A DNA stretch of 64,000 nucleotides from Clostridium minihomine (GTDB taxonomy: Bacteria; Bacillota; Clostridia; Oscillospirales; Acutalibacteraceae). Below, piece after piece: positions 63,585 to 64,000 of the stretch; position 1 is the stretch's first letter, and each line of letters opens with the position of its first letter. The notes under the pieces were generated by a model, which ran no database searches, was not told the origin of the DNA, and was given only the letters and a program-made list of their open reading frames with translations. Made by a program: the position numbers and the translations under genes. The stretch lies in assembly GCF_900240385.1 (NCBI RefSeq), contig NZ_OEQH01000003.1, positions 372,001-436,000 of the forward strand, given 5' to 3'.

Positions 63585-64000
63585 CTGTTTCCCTCCTTAA
63601 TGGATGCCAAAATGGCGGCACCGGCCGCATTATCGGCAGAAAACTCTGGGGAAGCAAATGCCGCACCATACTTTTCCGTCAGTGCCTGACGAATGATGGA
63701 GTTGGACATCACCCCTCCCGCAAATAAAACCGGGAGCCCCTGATATTCCTGTTGCAGACATCCACACATTGCATCCAGTGCCATAAGCAGCGACATCAGA
63801 CAGAACCGGGCAATATCTTCTTTTGAATGCCCTTTTTCCAGCATAGATTTACACTGGTTTTCAATCCCTGAAAGAGAACAATCACAGCCGCGAAGCACCG
63901 GACGAATGCGAAACTGTGCGTTGCTTTTCAGCGCCAGCTGCTCTAACTGCGGACCTGCCGGAAAAGGCAGCCCTAACATGACGCCTACCCGGTCTACCGC
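63581..64000 (-). CDS. M22/Kae1-like protein, C-terminal part (5' end outside window)
   Basis: The frame is open through the right window edge, beginning AVDRVGVMLGLPFPAGPQLE. That DRVGVMLGLPFP motif and GLPVLFAGGVMSNSIIRQAL, SADNAAGAAILA match the C-terminal half of TsaD-like ASKHA proteins (peptidase M22, Kae1-like). True tsaD has other motifs; this resembles the Clostridial Kae1-like protein next to xseA. About 139 residues visible. Confidence 0.8.
   Translation of the reverse strand, partial: AVDRVGVMLGLPFPAGPQLEQLALKSNAQFRIRPVLRGCDCSLSGIENQCKSMLEKGHSKEDIARFCLMSLLMALDAMCGCLQQEYQGLPVLFAGGVMSNSIIRQALTEKYGAAFASPEFSADNAAGAAILASIKEGNR

Overview
The window is an ordinary, gene-dense chromosomal segment of a spore-forming Firmicute of class Clostridia, most likely an Oscillospiraceae/Ruminococcaceae-type organism. 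The reasons are the SCIFF peptide with its radical SAM maturase, SpoIIM under a near-perfect sigma-E promoter, CwlD, a T-box and an L-box (lysine) riboswitch, consensus sigma-A promoters with 17-bp spacers, strong Shine-Dalgarno (SD) sites and frequent TTG starts. I see no prophage, IS element, CRISPR array or plasmid/ICE module.

Layout. Plus strand 1-7.0 kb: nadK (cut by the window edge), argR, recN, a tyrosine T-box with tyrS, and a YfhO-family membrane protein. Minus strand 7.1-10.8 kb: the lysine operon asd-dapA-dapB-ACT behind a lysine riboswitch. Plus strand 10.8-19.7 kb: queA, tgt, yajC, a TIGR04086 membrane protein, scfA-scfB (SCIFF RiPP), proC, spoIIM, xerD and a YesL/DUF624 protein. 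Minus strand from 19.8 kb nearly to the right edge: a second Xer recombinase, a GME-fold protein, an adaptor/permease pair, radA, cwlD, five tRNAs (Val, Asp, Phe, Gly, Cys), hslO, a methyltransferase, yerC, lysA, the proteostasis run tig-clpP-clpX-lon-engB, a phosphoesterase, thrC, yraN-rnhB-rbgA-lepB-rplS, TIGR03936, rlmH-walJ, murA, an M23 peptidase, luxS, a polar amino-acid ABC transporter, an RluA-type synthase, ilvE, an RsmF-type methylase, a YitT protein, mrnC, obgE-rpmA-prp-rplU, ispA-xseB-xseA, and the C-terminus of an M22/Kae1-like protein. Two small plus-strand genes (55 and about 69 codons) sit inside this minus-strand stretch.

Links between genes. Amino-acid supply is a theme: lysine (asd, dapA, dapB, lysA), proline (proC), threonine (thrC), branched-chain (ilvE), ArgR and an uptake transporter. 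Translation and ribosome assembly is another: queA/tgt, rplS, rplU/rpmA with the L27-processing protease Prp, obgE, engB, rbgA, rlmH, mrnC and tRNAs.

The most unusual content is non-coding or broken. A family of structured repeats of about 115-122 bp occurs at three loci, always oriented with the flanking genes, and several copies carry TGATATAAT-like promoter ends. The radical SAM partner of TIGR03936 survives only as its last 66 or so codons, joined head-to-head to an unrelated C-terminal fragment beside about 900 bp of repeats. Two conserved Clostridial clusters (TIGR03960-TIGR03936-rplU-prp-rpmA-obgE and M22-xseA-xseB-ispA...nadK-argR-recN) appear split, which suggests rearrangement. A 13-bp hairpin buries an SD site in front of the TIGR04086 gene, and two perfect 29-bp tandem repeats lie in the leader of the second xer gene.
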